Assembly: GCA_012267505.1 (NCBI GenBank)
Contig: JAAXGI010000072.1
Coordinates: 1-49,935 of the forward strand
Origin: Gemmatimonadota bacterium
GTDB taxonomy: Bacteria; Gemmatimonadota; Gemmatimonadetes; Longimicrobiales; Gaopeijiaceae
Length of the DNA stretch: 49,935 nucleotides
Direction of reading: 5' to 3'
Shown here piece after piece: positions 1 through 10,478 of the stretch (positions are counted from its first letter, which is position 1; each line of letters starts with the position of its first letter). The position numbers and the translations under genes were made by a program. The notes under the pieces are model-generated. The model made no database searches. It had not been told where the DNA came from and saw nothing but the letters and a program-made list of their open reading frames with translations.

Positions 1-1384
<1,384 letters not shown>

Positions 1385-1444
1385 CCTCGCCGTGAACCCC
1401 GGACGATGGATCGCGGGACTAGGACAGCAAGATTCACGCCAAGA

Positions 1445-1473
1445 AAGATAGACACGGGCGCGACCGAGATCAA
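1445..1473 (-). promoter_or_regulatory. predicted sigma70-type promoter of kdsB-pyrG
   Basis: Reading the minus strand, TTGATC (1473-1468) is followed after exactly 17 bp by TATCTT (1450-1445). This places a start of transcription near 1438, about 54 nt before the kdsB start. The same TTG-N16/17-TA...T layout recurs before six other operons in the window, which raises confidence. No transcript data are available. Confidence 0.55.
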
Positions 1474-1546
1474 GCGGGCGATCGTCGCCACGCGGACCGC
1501 CCGGCGGGGGGGTGATCCTCCATCCGGGAGCGCCCCCCGGCGGCCC

Positions 1547-2125
1547 TCAGAGCTCGAGAAAATTCTCGAGGAGCTGCATCCCGCCCCGGGAGAAGATGGA
1601 CTCGGGGTGGAACTGGACGCCCCAGATCGGGAGCTCGCGGTGGCGGACCGCCTGGATTTCCTCCTCGTTCTCCCCTGCTCCCGGTGACCAGGCCACCGGT
1701 TCCAGTACAGTGGGGAGCGCCGCGGGGTCGGTGACGAGGGAGTGGTAGCGGGTCACCTCGAGCGGCATCGCGAGACCGCGGAAGATCCCCTCTCCGGTGT
1801 GCCGGATCTCGGTGGTCTTTCCGTGCATGACCCGGGCGGCCCGGATCGTCCTCCCCCCGAAGGCCTCTCCGATCGCCTGATGACCCAGGCACACCCCGAG
1901 GAGGGGCACCTTCTCCCCCAGACGGCGCACGGCCCCGATACTCACCCCGGCCTCTTGCGGGGTGCAGGGGCCCGGCGAAATCACAACCCGGGAGGGCTGC
2001 ATCGCCTCGAGTTCGGGGATACTCGCCTCGTCGTTTCGGACGACGGTCGGCTCGGCCCCCAGCTCCCCGAGGAACTGGACGAGGTTGAAGGTGAAGGAAT
2101 CGTAGTTGTCGATGACTAGGAGCAT
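1547..2125 (-). CDS. trpG: anthranilate / aminodeoxychorismate synthase glutamine amidotransferase subunit
   Basis: This class I glutamine amidotransferase frees ammonia from glutamine for the chorismate-using partner TrpE or PabB. The start is taken at the ATG at 2125, giving MLLVIDNYDSFTFNLVQ, the canonical beginning; an upstream in-frame start would add nine residues of poor quality. The product is 192 aa, the usual size. The oxyanion motif SPGPCTPQEAG lies near 50-60, the nucleophile Cys is in LLGVCLGHQAIGE near 76-88, and the His-Glu pair is in VQFHPESI near 170-177. No trpE or pabB lies nearby, so tryptophan versus folate use (or both) cannot be decided. The gene follows nadE by 57 bp on the same strand and may be cotranscribed with it; NadE also uses glutamine-derived ammonia. 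Confidence 0.9.
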   Translation of the reverse strand: MLLVIDNYDSFTFNLVQFLGELGAEPTVVRNDEASIPELEAMQPSRVVISPGPCTPQEAGVSIGAVRRLGEKVPLLGVCLGHQAIGEAFGGRTIRAARVMHGKTTEIRHTGEGIFRGLAMPLEVTRYHSLVTDPAALPTVLEPVAWSPGAGENEEEIQAVRHRELPIWGVQFHPESIFSRGGMQLLENFLEL

Positions 2126-2182
2126 GGCCGGTCGTGATCGATAAGGTGGCACTGCCCGGGCGTGGTGTGCCGGATCCGCACG

Positions 2183-3952
2183 TCAGTAGTCGACGGGACG
2201 AAGATAGAATTCCCCGATCGAGCTCGTGGTGAGCATCGCCACGGTCGGGAGTTCCCGCTTCCAGTGGGTGCCCTCGAGCCGGGCGCGCACGAGTTCGACG
2301 GATGCGGGATCGAATCCGGCCTCCGCGAGCTCGTCGGCCCGGTACCCCGAGAGGAGCCAGTGGAGGGTCCGGTCCGCGAGGGGGTAGCTCACGCCGATCT
2401 CGTCCTCGTCGTGGACGCCTGGGATGAGGTCGGCGCTCGGCGCCTTCTCCACTATGGCCCGCGGCACGCCCAGGTGGCGGGCAAGTGCCCAGACCTGCGT
2501 CTTGAAGAGGTCGCCGAGCGGATTGACCGGCGGCGAGTCGTCGGCGTGCCAGGTGAAGTAGCCCAACAGCCGTTCGCTCTTGTTCCCGGTGCCGAGAAGC
2601 AGTGCGTTGTGCCTAGCGGCCTGGTCCCAGAGGACGATGGCGCGGACGCGCGCGAGGAGGTTCGCGCGCCTGGGTTCGGAGATCTCCGGCTCCTCCCCGC
2701 CGGCGTACGCCTCGACGATGCGCGTAATGTCGATCGTGCGGCCGGCGACCCCCGTCGCCTCGAGGACGGACGCACCGTCGGCGAGGCTCTCCGGGCTCGA
2801 GGTCGCGTAGGGGAGGAGGACGGCGTGCACGTGCTCCGGCCCGAGGGCCCGAGCCGCGAGAAAGACGGATACCGCCGAGTCGACGCCTCCCGAGATGCCG
2901 ACCACGACGTCCCGGAAGCCGCGGCGCTCGACGATCTCGTCCCGGAGGAATGAGAGCACCGCACGCTCGACGAGAGGGAGGTCCAGATCGAGGACCGAGG
3001 AGTCGGCCGGATCGGGAAGCCCGCCTTGGCGGCGGATCTCCCGCCGGGGCGAGGGGGGCGCGCCGGTGTGTGCGTTCCCCTCCCGGTCGCGGGCGTCCTC
3101 GCCGCCCGGGCGCCGGCTCACGCGCTCGAACGAGCGGAGGAGGTGGGGCAGGCGGCTCCGGAAATCCGCGAGCAGCGGTGTGCGCGCACGCTCCCGGTGC
3201 ACGCGCGAGTGGTCCAGATAGAGCGGCACGCGGCCCGGCTCGAAGAGGGGACCCCGCGCCCCGGTCCCCCCCCCCGGAAGATAGAGGGTGCTCCCGCCCG
3301 GAAAGAGCTTTCCGCCCTCGCTCCCGACGAGATGGCAGGTTGCAACGAAGACTCCATGTTCGACGGCGGCGGCGCGGCCCACCAGGTCCCAGAGCTCGAG
3401 GTTTCCGGGGCGGCCGCTCTTCGGCCGGAAGTCCCGTGCCGGCGAGGCGGCGACCACCACCAGGACCTCTGCTCCGTCGAGGGCGAGGAGGGCGGGCGCG
3501 GCCGAGTGGAACATCTCCTCGCAGATCAGCATCCCGACGCGGCCCAGCCGTGTATCGAAAGCGCGGAACTCGTCCCCCGCTGCGACGAAGCGTGCCTCGT
3601 CGAAGACCCCGTACGTCGGGAGAAAGACCTTCCGGTGGCAGTGGACGACCCGGTACGCGCCCCCGGCGGGAGAAAACCACGCCACGGCGTTGTAGACCGG
3701 TCCGCCGTCCTCCTCGTAGAACCCGAGGACGACGTCCGGGCCCTCGGGTGCGGGTGTGCCGAGTGCGGCCGCCACAGCCCCGGGGGAGCGGGCGACCTCC
3801 TTCACGCCGCCCTCGACGAAGTATCCGGAGAGCGCGGTTTCGGGAAACACGACGACGTCGGCCCGTCCGGCCGCATCGCTCACCGCCTCGCGCACGGCCT
3901 GCAGGTTCGCCTCCACCCGTCCCTTGGTGGGCCGGAGCTGGACGAGCTCCAT
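2183..3952 (-). CDS. nadE: glutamine-dependent NAD+ synthetase
   Basis: NadE amidates nicotinic acid adenine dinucleotide to NAD+ with ATP, using glutamine as nitrogen donor. It is a two-domain protein. An N-terminal nitrilase-type glutaminase carries the Glu-Lys-Cys triad: E38 in VFPETALSG, K108 in CHRKVFLPTYG and C144 in LICEEMF. A C-terminal ATP pyrophosphatase domain carries SGGVDS at about 354-359. Later landmarks are GTGNKSERLLGYFT, a typical NadE segment, and SADLIPG. With the ATG at 3952 it is 589 aa; an upstream start at 3979 would add nine residues. Residues around 270-320 form an Arg- and Pro-rich linker between the domains. It is divergently arranged with the S41 protease and probably heads a unit that also contains trpG. 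Confidence 0.93.
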   Translation of the reverse strand: MELVQLRPTKGRVEANLQAVREAVSDAAGRADVVVFPETALSGYFVEGGVKEVARSPGAVAAALGTPAPEGPDVVLGFYEEDGGPVYNAVAWFSPAGGAYRVVHCHRKVFLPTYGVFDEARFVAAGDEFRAFDTRLGRVGMLICEEMFHSAAPALLALDGAEVLVVVAASPARDFRPKSGRPGNLELWDLVGRAAAVEHGVFVATCHLVGSEGGKLFPGGSTLYLPGGGTGARGPLFEPGRVPLYLDHSRVHRERARTPLLADFRSRLPHLLRSFERVSRRPGGEDARDREGNAHTGAPPSPRREIRRQGGLPDPADSSVLDLDLPLVERAVLSFLRDEIVERRGFRDVVVGISGGVDSAVSVFLAARALGPEHVHAVLLPYATSSPESLADGASVLEATGVAGRTIDITRIVEAYAGGEEPEISEPRRANLLARVRAIVLWDQAARHNALLLGTGNKSERLLGYFTWHADDSPPVNPLGDLFKTQVWALARHLGVPRAIVEKAPSADLIPGVHDEDEIGVSYPLADRTLHWLLSGYRADELAEAGFDPASVELVRARLEGTHWKRELPTVAMLTTSSIGEFYLRPVDY

Positions 3953-4030
3953 GCGGGTCCCTGCGGCTGGTCTCGGCATCGACGCGCACCGGCGTGATCA
4001 GGCCTCGTGTGGTGCGTAACGCAGAGGGGG

Positions 4031-4039
4031 AAGATAACA
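4031..4039 (-). promoter_or_regulatory. possible extended -10 of nadE
   Basis: The minus strand reads TGTTATCTT here, an extended -10 (TGn plus TATCTT), about 70 nt upstream of the nadE start. No convincing -35 lies 17 bp upstream (GGTGCG). On the opposite strand GGAACG at 4045-4050, 17 bp, and TATCCT at 4068-4073 could serve the divergent protease gene. Both are weak calls. Confidence 0.25.
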
Positions 4040-4131
4040 TCCCTGGAACGACACGCACCGCTCCGGTTATCCTTACGGATGCCCGGTCGGCCGCCGGCCC
4101 CGACCGCCTCCCCCAGCGGAGTTGAGCCTTC

Positions 4132-5754
4132 ATGTATCGACGCTGCCTGACAGCCCTGCTGGTCGTCGGCCTGCTGGCTCCCTGGGGTCTCGAGGGGCAG
4201 CGTGGTGGCCGGGGCCCGCGCGACGGCGGCCCGGAGTCGGAGGTCTTCGAGCGCGCGCTTGAGGTGATCCGCGACTACGCGCTCGAGGTCAGGGCGGACT
4301 CCGCCCTCTGGGAGATGGCGATCGAGGGGCTCGTCAAGGAGCTGGGCGACCCCTACGCGACCGTGCTCTCGCCCGACGAGGTGGCCCGCTTCGAGGAACA
4401 GAGCACGGGTAACTACGCGGGAATCGGAATCGAGATCAGCGAGCTGAACGGCGCGGTGACGGTAACGACGGTCTTCAACGGGACCCCGGCCGAGGACGCC
4501 GGGCTCATGGTGGGCGACCGGATCGTGGGCGTGAATTCCGACGAGGGGGACGACTGGGGCGTCGAAGACGCCTCAAGCCGGATCCGCGGGGAGCCCGGCA
4601 CCCGTGTGATCGTCTATATCGACCGCGACGGCGTCGCCGAGCCGATCCCCTTTCAGATCCGCCGCGAGGAGGTCCACATCCCGGCGGTCCGTGCCGAGCG
4701 GGTCTTCGATGACATCTGGTATGTGGCGCTCGGCCGCGTCACGAGGAATTCGGCGGCGGAAGTCGATTCCGTGCTGACCGAGCGGGGCGATGCCCGGGGG
4801 GTGATCTTCGATCTCCGGCAGAACCCGGGCGGCTACCTGGACGAGTCGCTCAAGCTCGCCGACCTCTTTCTGGACCGGGGCGATGTGCTCGTCACGACAC
4901 GCTCGCGCATGCGTGCCAGCACCGGGGAGCTGCGGGAGGAGTCGGCGCGGGCGCGGATGACGCCGCGCATCGAGGAGGAGCTTCCCATCATCGTGCTCGT
5001 GGACCGCCAATCGGCCTCCGCCTCGGAGATCGTCGCAGGTGCACTTCAGGACCACGACCGTGCACTCGTGATCGGGGAGCGGACCTTCGGAAAGGGAACG
5101 GTGCAGAGTGTGATCCCTCTTCCGGAGGGACGACTGATCCGGCTCACCTCAGGGGAGTGGTTCACCCCGCAGGGCCGGTCCCTCAACCGGCCGCGTGACC
5201 TTGAGGGCCGCGTCATCGAGCCCGATTCCATCCCCGAGTTCACCTCGATCGGCGGCCGGAGGCTCCTCGGCGGGGGCGGCGTGTTTCCCGATCTCGAGAT
5301 CCCGGGCGACACGCTCTCCACGGCGGAGCAGGCGTTCGTGAACGCGGCCGCCGAGTTGGAGTTTCCCCTCCAGATGCGGATCCAGGAGATCGCCTTCGAG
5401 GCCTCGCAGGCGGCCCGTGACCAGGGCGACGGGGACGGGCTCGCCGACTTCCCCGCGGATGCGGTGGACGGATTGTTCAGCGCCCTCGCCGAGGCCGGCC
5501 TCGCCGAGGACGGCCTGACCGACGAGGTCCGCTCGTATCTCCGGTGGCGGGCCGAGATCGTGTTCCACCGGCGGCTCATGCAGAACGCGCGCGGGCTCGA
5601 GGTCCAGACCGAGCGTGACTCCGTTCTGGATACCGCGGTCCGCCTCCTCCGCGGGGCTACGGACCAGGAGAGCCTCTTCGAGCTGGCGCTTGCGGAGGGC
5701 GCGTTGGTCGAGGCAGGGTCCGCTGCGGACGGGGGTCCGCCGCCGGGCGGGTAG
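4132..5754 (+). CDS. S41 family C-terminal processing protease (CtpA/Prc-like), exported
   Basis: S41 processing proteases cut proteins from a C-terminal tag in the periplasm and act in envelope quality control. The 540-residue product has a signal peptide at residues 1-22 (basic MYRR, then a hydrophobic run). An N-terminal helical segment covers about 35-95, a PDZ domain about 95-175 with GIGIEIS and [15 protein letters not shown], and the S41 protease core about 190-390. The catalytic dyad is S296 in SASASEI and K321 in TFGKGTVQS, spaced 25 residues as in Prc and Ctp[17 protein letters not shown] follows. About 130 C-terminal residues form an Ala/Glu-rich helical tail. It is transcribed alone, divergent from nadE, and ends 7 bp from the convergent xerD. 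The target substrates cannot be told from the sequence. Confidence 0.92.
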   Translation: MYRRCLTALLVVGLLAPWGLEGQRGGRGPRDGGPESEVFERALEVIRDYALEVRADSALWEMAIEGLVKELGDPYATVLSPDEVARFEEQSTGNYAGIGIEISELNGAVTVTTVFNGTPAEDAGLMVGDRIVGVNSDEGDDWGVEDASSRIRGEPGTRVIVYIDRDGVAEPIPFQIRREEVHIPAVRAERVFDDIWYVALGRVTRNSAAEVDSVLTERGDARGVIFDLRQNPGGYLDESLKLADLFLDRGDVLVTTRSRMRASTGELREESARARMTPRIEEELPIIVLVDRQSASASEIVAGALQDHDRALVIGERTFGKGTVQSVIPLPEGRLIRLTSGEWFTPQGRSLNRPRDLEGRVIEPDSIPEFTSIGGRRLLGGGGVFPDLEIPGDTLSTAEQAFVNAAAELEFPLQMRIQEIAFEASQAARDQGDGDGLADFPADAVDGLFSALAEAGLAEDGLTDEVRSYLRWRAEIVFHRRLMQNARGLEVQTERDSVLDTAVRLLRGATDQESLFELALAEGALVEAGSAADGGPPPGG

Positions 5755-5761
5755 CCGGAGC

Positions 5762-6664
5762 CTACCGCGCGCGCGGGTGGCAGCGGCGGTGCACCTGCGT
5801 GAGGTACTCGCGATCCACGTGCGTGTAGATCTGGGTCGTCGAGATGTCCGCGTGGCCGAGCAGTTTCTGCACCACCTCGAGGTCGGCCCCCCCCTGGAGG
5901 AGGTGTGTCGCGAAGGTGTGCCTCAGCACGTGGGGCGAGACCTTCGGCCGGATCCCGCATTTCTCGGCCGCGCCCCGGACAAGGCTCCAGATGGCCATCC
6001 GGGACAGCGGCCGCCCCCTCCGGTTCAGAAAGAGGATCCCGCCCCCGAATCCACGGTCTAGGGTCGGGCGGACCTCCGTCAGGTAGCGCTCGATGACGTC
6101 GGCGGCGGTACGGCCCATGGGGACGATCCGCTGGCGCGATCCCTTCCCGAAGACCCGGATGAGTCCCTCCTCCATATCTAGGCTCGAGATCCTCGTCGTG
6201 ATCAGCTCGGAGACGCGGATCCCGGTGGCATAGAGGAGCTCGAGGATCGCGCGGTCGCGCCAGTACGCCGGATCGCCGATGGACGGGGATTCGATGACGC
6301 ACACGACCTCGTCATGCGCCAGAAAGACGGGCAGCTTCCGGCCGGTCTTCGGCGGCTCGATCCGCTCGGTGGGATCCTCATCCAGCTGCCCCTCCTCGTG
6401 GAGGAAGAGGAAGTAGGTTCTCGCCGCGGAGATGAACCTCCGAATCGAGGTGGCCTTGAGTCCGGTCTCTTGCAGCCCGTAAACGTAGTCGCGGATGTCC
6501 AGGTGTGAGACCGCGCGCGGGTGCGCGCGGCCGCGCTCCTCGAGGAAGCGCACGAGACGCCGCACGTCCCGGTCGTATGCCTCGACGGTCCGGTCCGAGA
6601 GGCCGCGCTCAAAAGTCAGGTGGTCGCGGAAATGCTCGATGCGGTAGGTGCTCCCCCCGGCCAT
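5762..6664 (-). CDS. xerD: tyrosine recombinase XerD-like
   Basis: This tyrosine site-specific recombinase is probably one of the pair that resolves chromosome dimers at dif. The protein is 300 aa, the normal XerC/XerD size. An N-terminal SAM-like core-binding domain covers about 5-95 and the catalytic domain about 110-290. All six conserved catalytic positions are present: R150 (ATGIRVSEL), K174 (FGKGSRQR), H245 and R248 ([10 protein letters not shown]), H271 (LLGHADIST) and the nucleophile Y280 (TQIYTHV). It is the last gene of the minus-strand lipid cluster, starting 2 bp after ispF stops, so it is presumably cotranscribed. XerD rather than XerC is favoured by the overall layout but cannot be proven here. 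No sign of a neighbouring integron or prophage argues for the housekeeping role. Confidence 0.9.
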   Translation of the reverse strand: MAGGSTYRIEHFRDHLTFERGLSDRTVEAYDRDVRRLVRFLEERGRAHPRAVSHLDIRDYVYGLQETGLKATSIRRFISAARTYFLFLHEEGQLDEDPTERIEPPKTGRKLPVFLAHDEVVCVIESPSIGDPAYWRDRAILELLYATGIRVSELITTRISSLDMEEGLIRVFGKGSRQRIVPMGRTAADVIERYLTEVRPTLDRGFGGGILFLNRRGRPLSRMAIWSLVRGAAEKCGIRPKVSPHVLRHTFATHLLQGGADLEVVQKLLGHADISTTQIYTHVDREYLTQVHRRCHPRAR

Positions 6665-6666
6665 GA

Positions 6667-7140
6667 CTACGGAGCGAGGAGGAGGGCGACTGCGTAAACC
6701 GCGATGCCTTCACGGCGCCCCTCCCACCCCATCCCCTCATTGCTCTTCCCCTTCACGGATACGGATCCGGGATCGATTCCGAGCCGCTGGCCGAGGCTCT
6801 CCCGGATCGCGTCCGCCACCGGGGCGATCTTGGGTGACTCGCAGACGACGGTGATGTCTACGTTGCCGACCCGGTGGCCGGCTCTCCTGACGCGGGCGAC
6901 GGCTCTCCGGAGGAGATCCATCGAGTCGGCATCACGCCACCGTTCATCTCCGGGAGGAAAGTGCGAGCCGATGTCTCCGAGCGCCGCGGCGCCGAGGAGG
7001 GCGTCGATCACCGCGTGCGCTACTGCGTCACCGTCGGAAAACCCGCTTGGACCGGGCACGCCGGGGATCAGGACACCGCCCAGGATGCAGGGGCGGTCTT
7101 CCTCGAGGCGGTGGCTGTCGTAGCCGAACCCGATCCTCAC
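6667..7140 (-). CDS. ispF: 2-C-methyl-D-erythritol 2,4-cyclodiphosphate synthase
   Basis: IspF closes the cyclic diphosphate MEcPP in the non-mevalonate isoprenoid pathway. The 157-residue product is the standard size. The metal ligands are present: D8 and H10 in GYDSHRL, and H42 in DAVAHAVIDALLGA. Other landmarks are GDIGSHFPP near 55-63 and KGKSNEGMGWEGRREGIA near 129-146, which contains the conserved Glu and CDP-binding residues. It sits between fabF and xerD, with 22 bp to fabF and 2 bp to xerD, in one direction. This shows that this lineage uses the MEP pathway. No ispD gene is fused or adjacent, although ispD and ispF are often linked. Confidence 0.95.
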   Translation of the reverse strand: MRIGFGYDSHRLEEDRPCILGGVLIPGVPGPSGFSDGDAVAHAVIDALLGAAALGDIGSHFPPGDERWRDADSMDLLRRAVARVRRAGHRVGNVDITVVCESPKIAPVADAIRESLGQRLGIDPGSVSVKGKSNEGMGWEGRREGIAVYAVALLLAP

Positions 7141-7162
7141 TCCGCTCCCCGGGGGTCGCCGA

Positions 7163-8416
7163 CTAGGGCCGGAAGGCGAGGCACACGTTGTGCCCCCCGA
7201 ACCCGAAGGAGTTCGAGAGCGCGAGCCCGACGGGCTTCTCCCGGCTGACGAGGGGCGCGTAGTCGAGGTCGCAATCGGGGTCCGGCCGCTCGAGGTTGAT
7301 CGTCGGCGGAATACGACCTTCGCGGCATGCCATGACGGAGATCACGGCCTCGACGGCGCCGGCGGCGCCGAGGAGGTGTCCTGTCATCGATTTCGTCGAC
7401 CCGACGACGGCAGCGTCGGCGGCCTCGCCGAGGACCGCGCGGATCGCGCTGGTCTCCGACTTGTCGTTCTGCGGCGTCGACGTCCCGTGCGCGTTGATGT
7501 AGTCGACCTCCTGGGGATCCGCATCCGCATCCGCGAGTGCGAGCCGCATTGCGGCTTGGGCACCGGCACCCCCCGGCTCCGGGGCGGTGATGTGATAGGC
7601 GTCCGCCGACATCCCGAACCCAGCGACGCGCCCGAGGATCTCGGCGCCGCGCGCCTCGGCAACCTCGCGCGCTTCGAGGATGAGGATCCCCGCGCCCTCC
7701 CCCATCACGAATCCGTCCCTTGTCCGGTCGAAGGGCCGGCTTGCCGTGCCGGGCTCGTCGTTTCTCGTCGACATCGCCTTCATCGAGCCGAAGCCCGCCA
7801 TCGAGAGTGGCGTCACCGCAGCCTCGCTCCCTCCGGCGATGATGACGTCCGCATCCCCGCGCTGGATGATCCGGAGCGCGTCGCCGATGGCATGGGCCGA
7901 GGAGGCGCAGGCGGAGACCGTCGTGTAGTTCGGCCCCTTGGCCCCGTAGCGGATCGCGATGATCCCGGGCGCGATGTCCGGGATGAACATCGGCACGAAG
8001 AACGGACTCACCCGGCCGGGTCCGCGCGCGAGGAGCTGGCGGCACTGCTTCTCGAAGGTCGCGATCCCGCCGATCCCGGCTCCGAGGACGACGCCGAACC
8101 GCTCGGGCTGGATGCCCCTGGGAGGCCCCTCGAGGTCCGCATGCGCCATCGCCTCGCTGGCCGCGACGATGGCGAATTGGGCGAAACGGTCGTAGCGGCG
8201 GATTTCCTTCCGGTCGAGGACGCCGGAGGGATCGAAGTCCTGTACCTCGCAGGCGATCTGCGAGGGAAACTCCGGTGTGATCCTGAACTGGGAGACGCGT
8301 GTCCCGCCGGAAGCGCCCGCCAGCAGGGCCGGCCAAGCGGCATCGAGGCCGATGCCCACGGGCGTGACGAGCCCGAGGCCCGTCACGACCACCTTCCTTT
8401 CCCTACGTGGCGTCAC
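7163..8416 (-). CDS. fabF: beta-ketoacyl-ACP synthase II
   Basis: FabF condenses malonyl-ACP with acyl-ACP in fatty acid elongation. With the GTG at 8416 the product is 417 aa, matching the family length; an upstream GTG at 8440 would add eight residues (MRGAGTER), and neither has a strong ribosome site. The Cys-His-His triad is complete: C170 in VSACASSAHA, H310 in NAHGTSTPQND and H347 in TGHLLGAAG. The C-terminal SNSFGFGGHN is also typical. It lies downstream of acpP in the usual plsX-fabD-fabG-acpP-fabF order, so it should be driven by the promoter ahead of yceD. The FabF-type spacing and the two histidines exclude FabH. Confidence 0.95.
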   Translation of the reverse strand: MTPRRERKVVVTGLGLVTPVGIGLDAAWPALLAGASGGTRVSQFRITPEFPSQIACEVQDFDPSGVLDRKEIRRYDRFAQFAIVAASEAMAHADLEGPPRGIQPERFGVVLGAGIGGIATFEKQCRQLLARGPGRVSPFFVPMFIPDIAPGIIAIRYGAKGPNYTTVSACASSAHAIGDALRIIQRGDADVIIAGGSEAAVTPLSMAGFGSMKAMSTRNDEPGTASRPFDRTRDGFVMGEGAGILILEAREVAEARGAEILGRVAGFGMSADAYHITAPEPGGAGAQAAMRLALADADADPQEVDYINAHGTSTPQNDKSETSAIRAVLGEAADAAVVGSTKSMTGHLLGAAGAVEAVISVMACREGRIPPTINLERPDPDCDLDYAPLVSREKPVGLALSNSFGFGGHNVCLAFRP

Positions 8417-8479
8417 GCGTTCCGTTCCCGCCCCCCGCACGCGGCGGGTCGAGGTTCCGCGCGGTGTCCGACGCGGGGA

Positions 8480-8722
8480 TCATGAACCGGAGTGACTCTC
8501 GAGATACCGGATCGCTTCTCCGACCGTTGCCATCTGCTCGGCGTCCTCATCCGGGATATCGATGCCGAACTCTTCCTCGAACGCCATGACGAGCTCGACC
8601 GTGTCGAGCGAATCGGCGCCCAGGTCCTCGACGAAGGACGCCTCGGGCGTGACTTTCTCCGGCTCGACTCCGAGCTCGTTGCCGACAATTTCCCTCACGC
8701 GCTGGCCGATGCTCTCCGACAT
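8480..8722 (-). CDS. acpP: acyl carrier protein
   Basis: ACP carries growing acyl chains on a 4-phosphopantetheine arm. The protein is 80 aa and strongly acidic, as expected. The attachment site is S38 in the invariant GADSLDTVE motif. The following helix ([20 protein letters not shown]) is typical for bacterial type II ACP. The start is the ATG at 8722, giving MSESIGQRV. It lies between fabG (57 bp upstream) and fabF (63 bp downstream) in the fatty acid cluster. I found no additional promoter in the fabG-acpP gap, although acpP is normally among the most highly expressed genes. Confidence 0.97.
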   Translation of the reverse strand: MSESIGQRVREIVGNELGVEPEKVTPEASFVEDLGADSLDTVELVMAFEEEFGIDIPDEDAEQMATVGEAIRYLESHSGS

Positions 8723-8779
8723 TCCTTGCCTCGTTGGTTGGAGTGGGTCCTCCGGTACGTCTTCTCGCCGGGCTCGGGC

Positions 8780-9514
8780 TCACATCGTCATCCCCCCGTC
8801 CACGACGACGACCTGCCCGGTAATGTAGCGTGCGGCGGGGCCCGCGAGAAATCGGGCGAGGCTGGCCACATCATCCGGCACGCCGAGCCGGCCCAACGGG
8901 ATGCGCGTCAGGAGCGTCTGGGTCTGGCTCTCGGTGAGAGCCGCTGTCATCTCGGTCTCGATGTAGCCGGGCGCGATCGCGTTGCAGCGGATTCCGCGGA
9001 AGGCGACCTCCCGGGCAAGGCTCTTGGTAAGCCCAAGGATGCCGGCCTTCGAGGCCGCGTAGTTGACCTGCCCCGGGTTGCCCACAAGCCCCACGACCGA
9101 GGAGATATTCAGGATCACCCCGTCGCGGCGCTTGAGCATACCCCGAATGACGGCCCTTGCCATGTTGAACGCTCCCTTGAGGTTCACATCGATGACTTCA
9201 TCCCACGTCTCGTCCTTCATGCGAAGGAGGATAGTGTCGCGGGTGATCCCGGCGTTGTTGACGAGGATCGTTGGGCTGCCGAGTTCCCCGGTTACGTGTC
9301 GGACCGCCTCACCCACGGCAGCCGTGTCCGCCACGTCACAGGAGCACCCGAGGTGGCCGCCACCCGGCAGGCCGCCGGCGGCCTCCATGGCCCGGACTCC
9401 ATCGCGGGCGAGGAGGGCCACTTTCGCGCCGCCCCTGGCAAGCTCGGTGGCCACCGCGAGACCGATCCCCCGCGAGCCGCCCGTAACGACTGCAATTCCG
9501 TGTTCCAGTTCCAT
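8780..9514 (-). CDS. fabG: 3-oxoacyl-ACP reductase
   Basis: FabG reduces 3-ketoacyl-ACP with NADPH in the elongation cycle. The start is the ATG at 9514, preceded by a purine-rich GGAGGAGGAAGGAG ribosome site, giving a 244-aa short-chain dehydrogenase. The open frame extends further upstream but over the fabD end, and is not needed. The nucleotide-binding motif TGGSRGIG is at 11-18 and NNAG at 86-89. The catalytic Ser is at 139 in SSVVG, with Y152 and K156 in NYAASKAG. The C terminus ITGQVVVVDGGM is typical. Its position between fabD and acpP separates it from the many unrelated short-chain dehydrogenases and makes FabG near certain. Confidence 0.95.
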   Translation of the reverse strand: MELEHGIAVVTGGSRGIGLAVATELARGGAKVALLARDGVRAMEAAGGLPGGGHLGCSCDVADTAAVGEAVRHVTGELGSPTILVNNAGITRDTILLRMKDETWDEVIDVNLKGAFNMARAVIRGMLKRRDGVILNISSVVGLVGNPGQVNYAASKAGILGLTKSLAREVAFRGIRCNAIAPGYIETEMTAALTESQTQTLLTRIPLGRLGVPDDVASLARFLAGPAARYITGQVVVVDGGMTM

Positions 9515-9543
9515 CTCCTTCCTCCTCCATGCGTGCCCGGCGC

Positions 9544-10476
9544 CTACACAGCGGCGCCAAGGCGGCGCAGGTCGTCGGGCCCACCGGCCGAGTGGCAGGC
9601 CACTCCCCTCGCGTTCCTCCGGTTGAGCCCGGCGAGTACGCGTCCCGGTCCGAGTTCCACGAAACGCCCGGCCCCGGCGGCCACCATGGCCCGGACCGAT
9701 TCGGACCACCGGACGGGCCGGGTGAGCTGGCGGACGAGCGCGTTCCTCGCGGTTTGCGCGTCGCAGACTGGTTCCGCGTCGACATTTGCATACACGGGGA
9801 AGCGGGGTCGACCGAGCTCGGCCGATTCAAGCTCCGCCCGAAGTCCCTCCTCGGCCTCCTGCATCAGCGGCGAGTGGAAGGCTCCCGACACGACAAGGCG
9901 GACCACCCGCCTCGCGCCCCGCTCCCTGGCAAGCGACTCGGCGCGGGCGACCCCGTCGACATCTCCCGAGATGGCAACCTGTCCGGGAGCGTTGAGATTG
10001 GCCGGGACGACCACAGCACCGCTCTCGGCTGCGGCATCCTCGCAGATCCCCTGCACCTCCCCGTCATCGAGGCCCAGGACGGCGGACATCGTACCGGGTC
10101 TCGACCGTCCGGCCTCTCCCATGAGCTCTCCCCGGAGACGAACGGTCCTGAGCGCCTCGGCGAATCCGAGTGTTCCCGCTGCGACATGCGCCGAATACTC
10201 GCCGAGCGAGTGGCCCGCAGCCATCGAGGCGGGACCGAGGCGTCGCTCCGCGAGCCGGAGAACGGCGATCGAGTGGGTGAGGATGGCGGGCTGAGCGTTC
10301 ATCGTGAGGACGAGCTCGTCCTCCGGGCCCTCCCACATGAGCCGCGTGAGTCGCACGCCCAGAGTATCGTCAGCTTCCTCGAAGGTCTGCCTTGCGGGGC
10401 GGAACTCTGTCGCGAGAGCGCGTCCCATCCCCACATGCTGGGCTCCCTGCCCCGGGAAGAGGAGCGCGAGCGACAC
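9544..10476 (-). CDS. fabD: malonyl-CoA:ACP transacylase
   Basis: FabD loads malonyl groups on ACP. The start is the GTG at 10476; it lies only 2 bp after the plsX stop codon, and no other start codon is found between that stop and the conserved LALLFPGQGAQ opening, so the start is well determined. The product is 310 aa, the normal length. The nucleophile is S90 in AGHSLGEYSA, partnered by H201 in SGAFHSPLM. The oxyanion segment FPGQGAQ is at residues 7-13. The close coupling to plsX and the 29-bp gap to fabG support one transcript. Confidence 0.95.
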   Translation of the reverse strand: MSLALLFPGQGAQHVGMGRALATEFRPARQTFEEADDTLGVRLTRLMWEGPEDELVLTMNAQPAILTHSIAVLRLAERRLGPASMAAGHSLGEYSAHVAAGTLGFAEALRTVRLRGELMGEAGRSRPGTMSAVLGLDDGEVQGICEDAAAESGAVVVPANLNAPGQVAISGDVDGVARAESLARERGARRVVRLVVSGAFHSPLMQEAEEGLRAELESAELGRPRFPVYANVDAEPVCDAQTARNALVRQLTRPVRWSESVRAMVAAGAGRFVELGPGRVLAGLNRRNARGVACHSAGGPDDLRRLGAAV

Positions 10477-10478
10477 AG

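Noticed and set aside
2613-4133. 506-codon open frame on the minus strand in nadE
   Set aside because: It overlaps nadE in another frame and translates to Arg/Pro/Gly-rich sequence without domains. It is a typical shadow of a GC-rich gene.
5046-6302. 418-codon minus-strand frame over ctp and xerD
   Set aside because: It covers the antisense of ctp and a wrong frame of xerD; both real genes have complete catalytic motifs.
8492-10294. 600-codon plus-strand frame opposite acpP-fabG-fabD
   Set aside because: Antisense shadow with low-complexity translation; the minus-strand genes are unmistakable.
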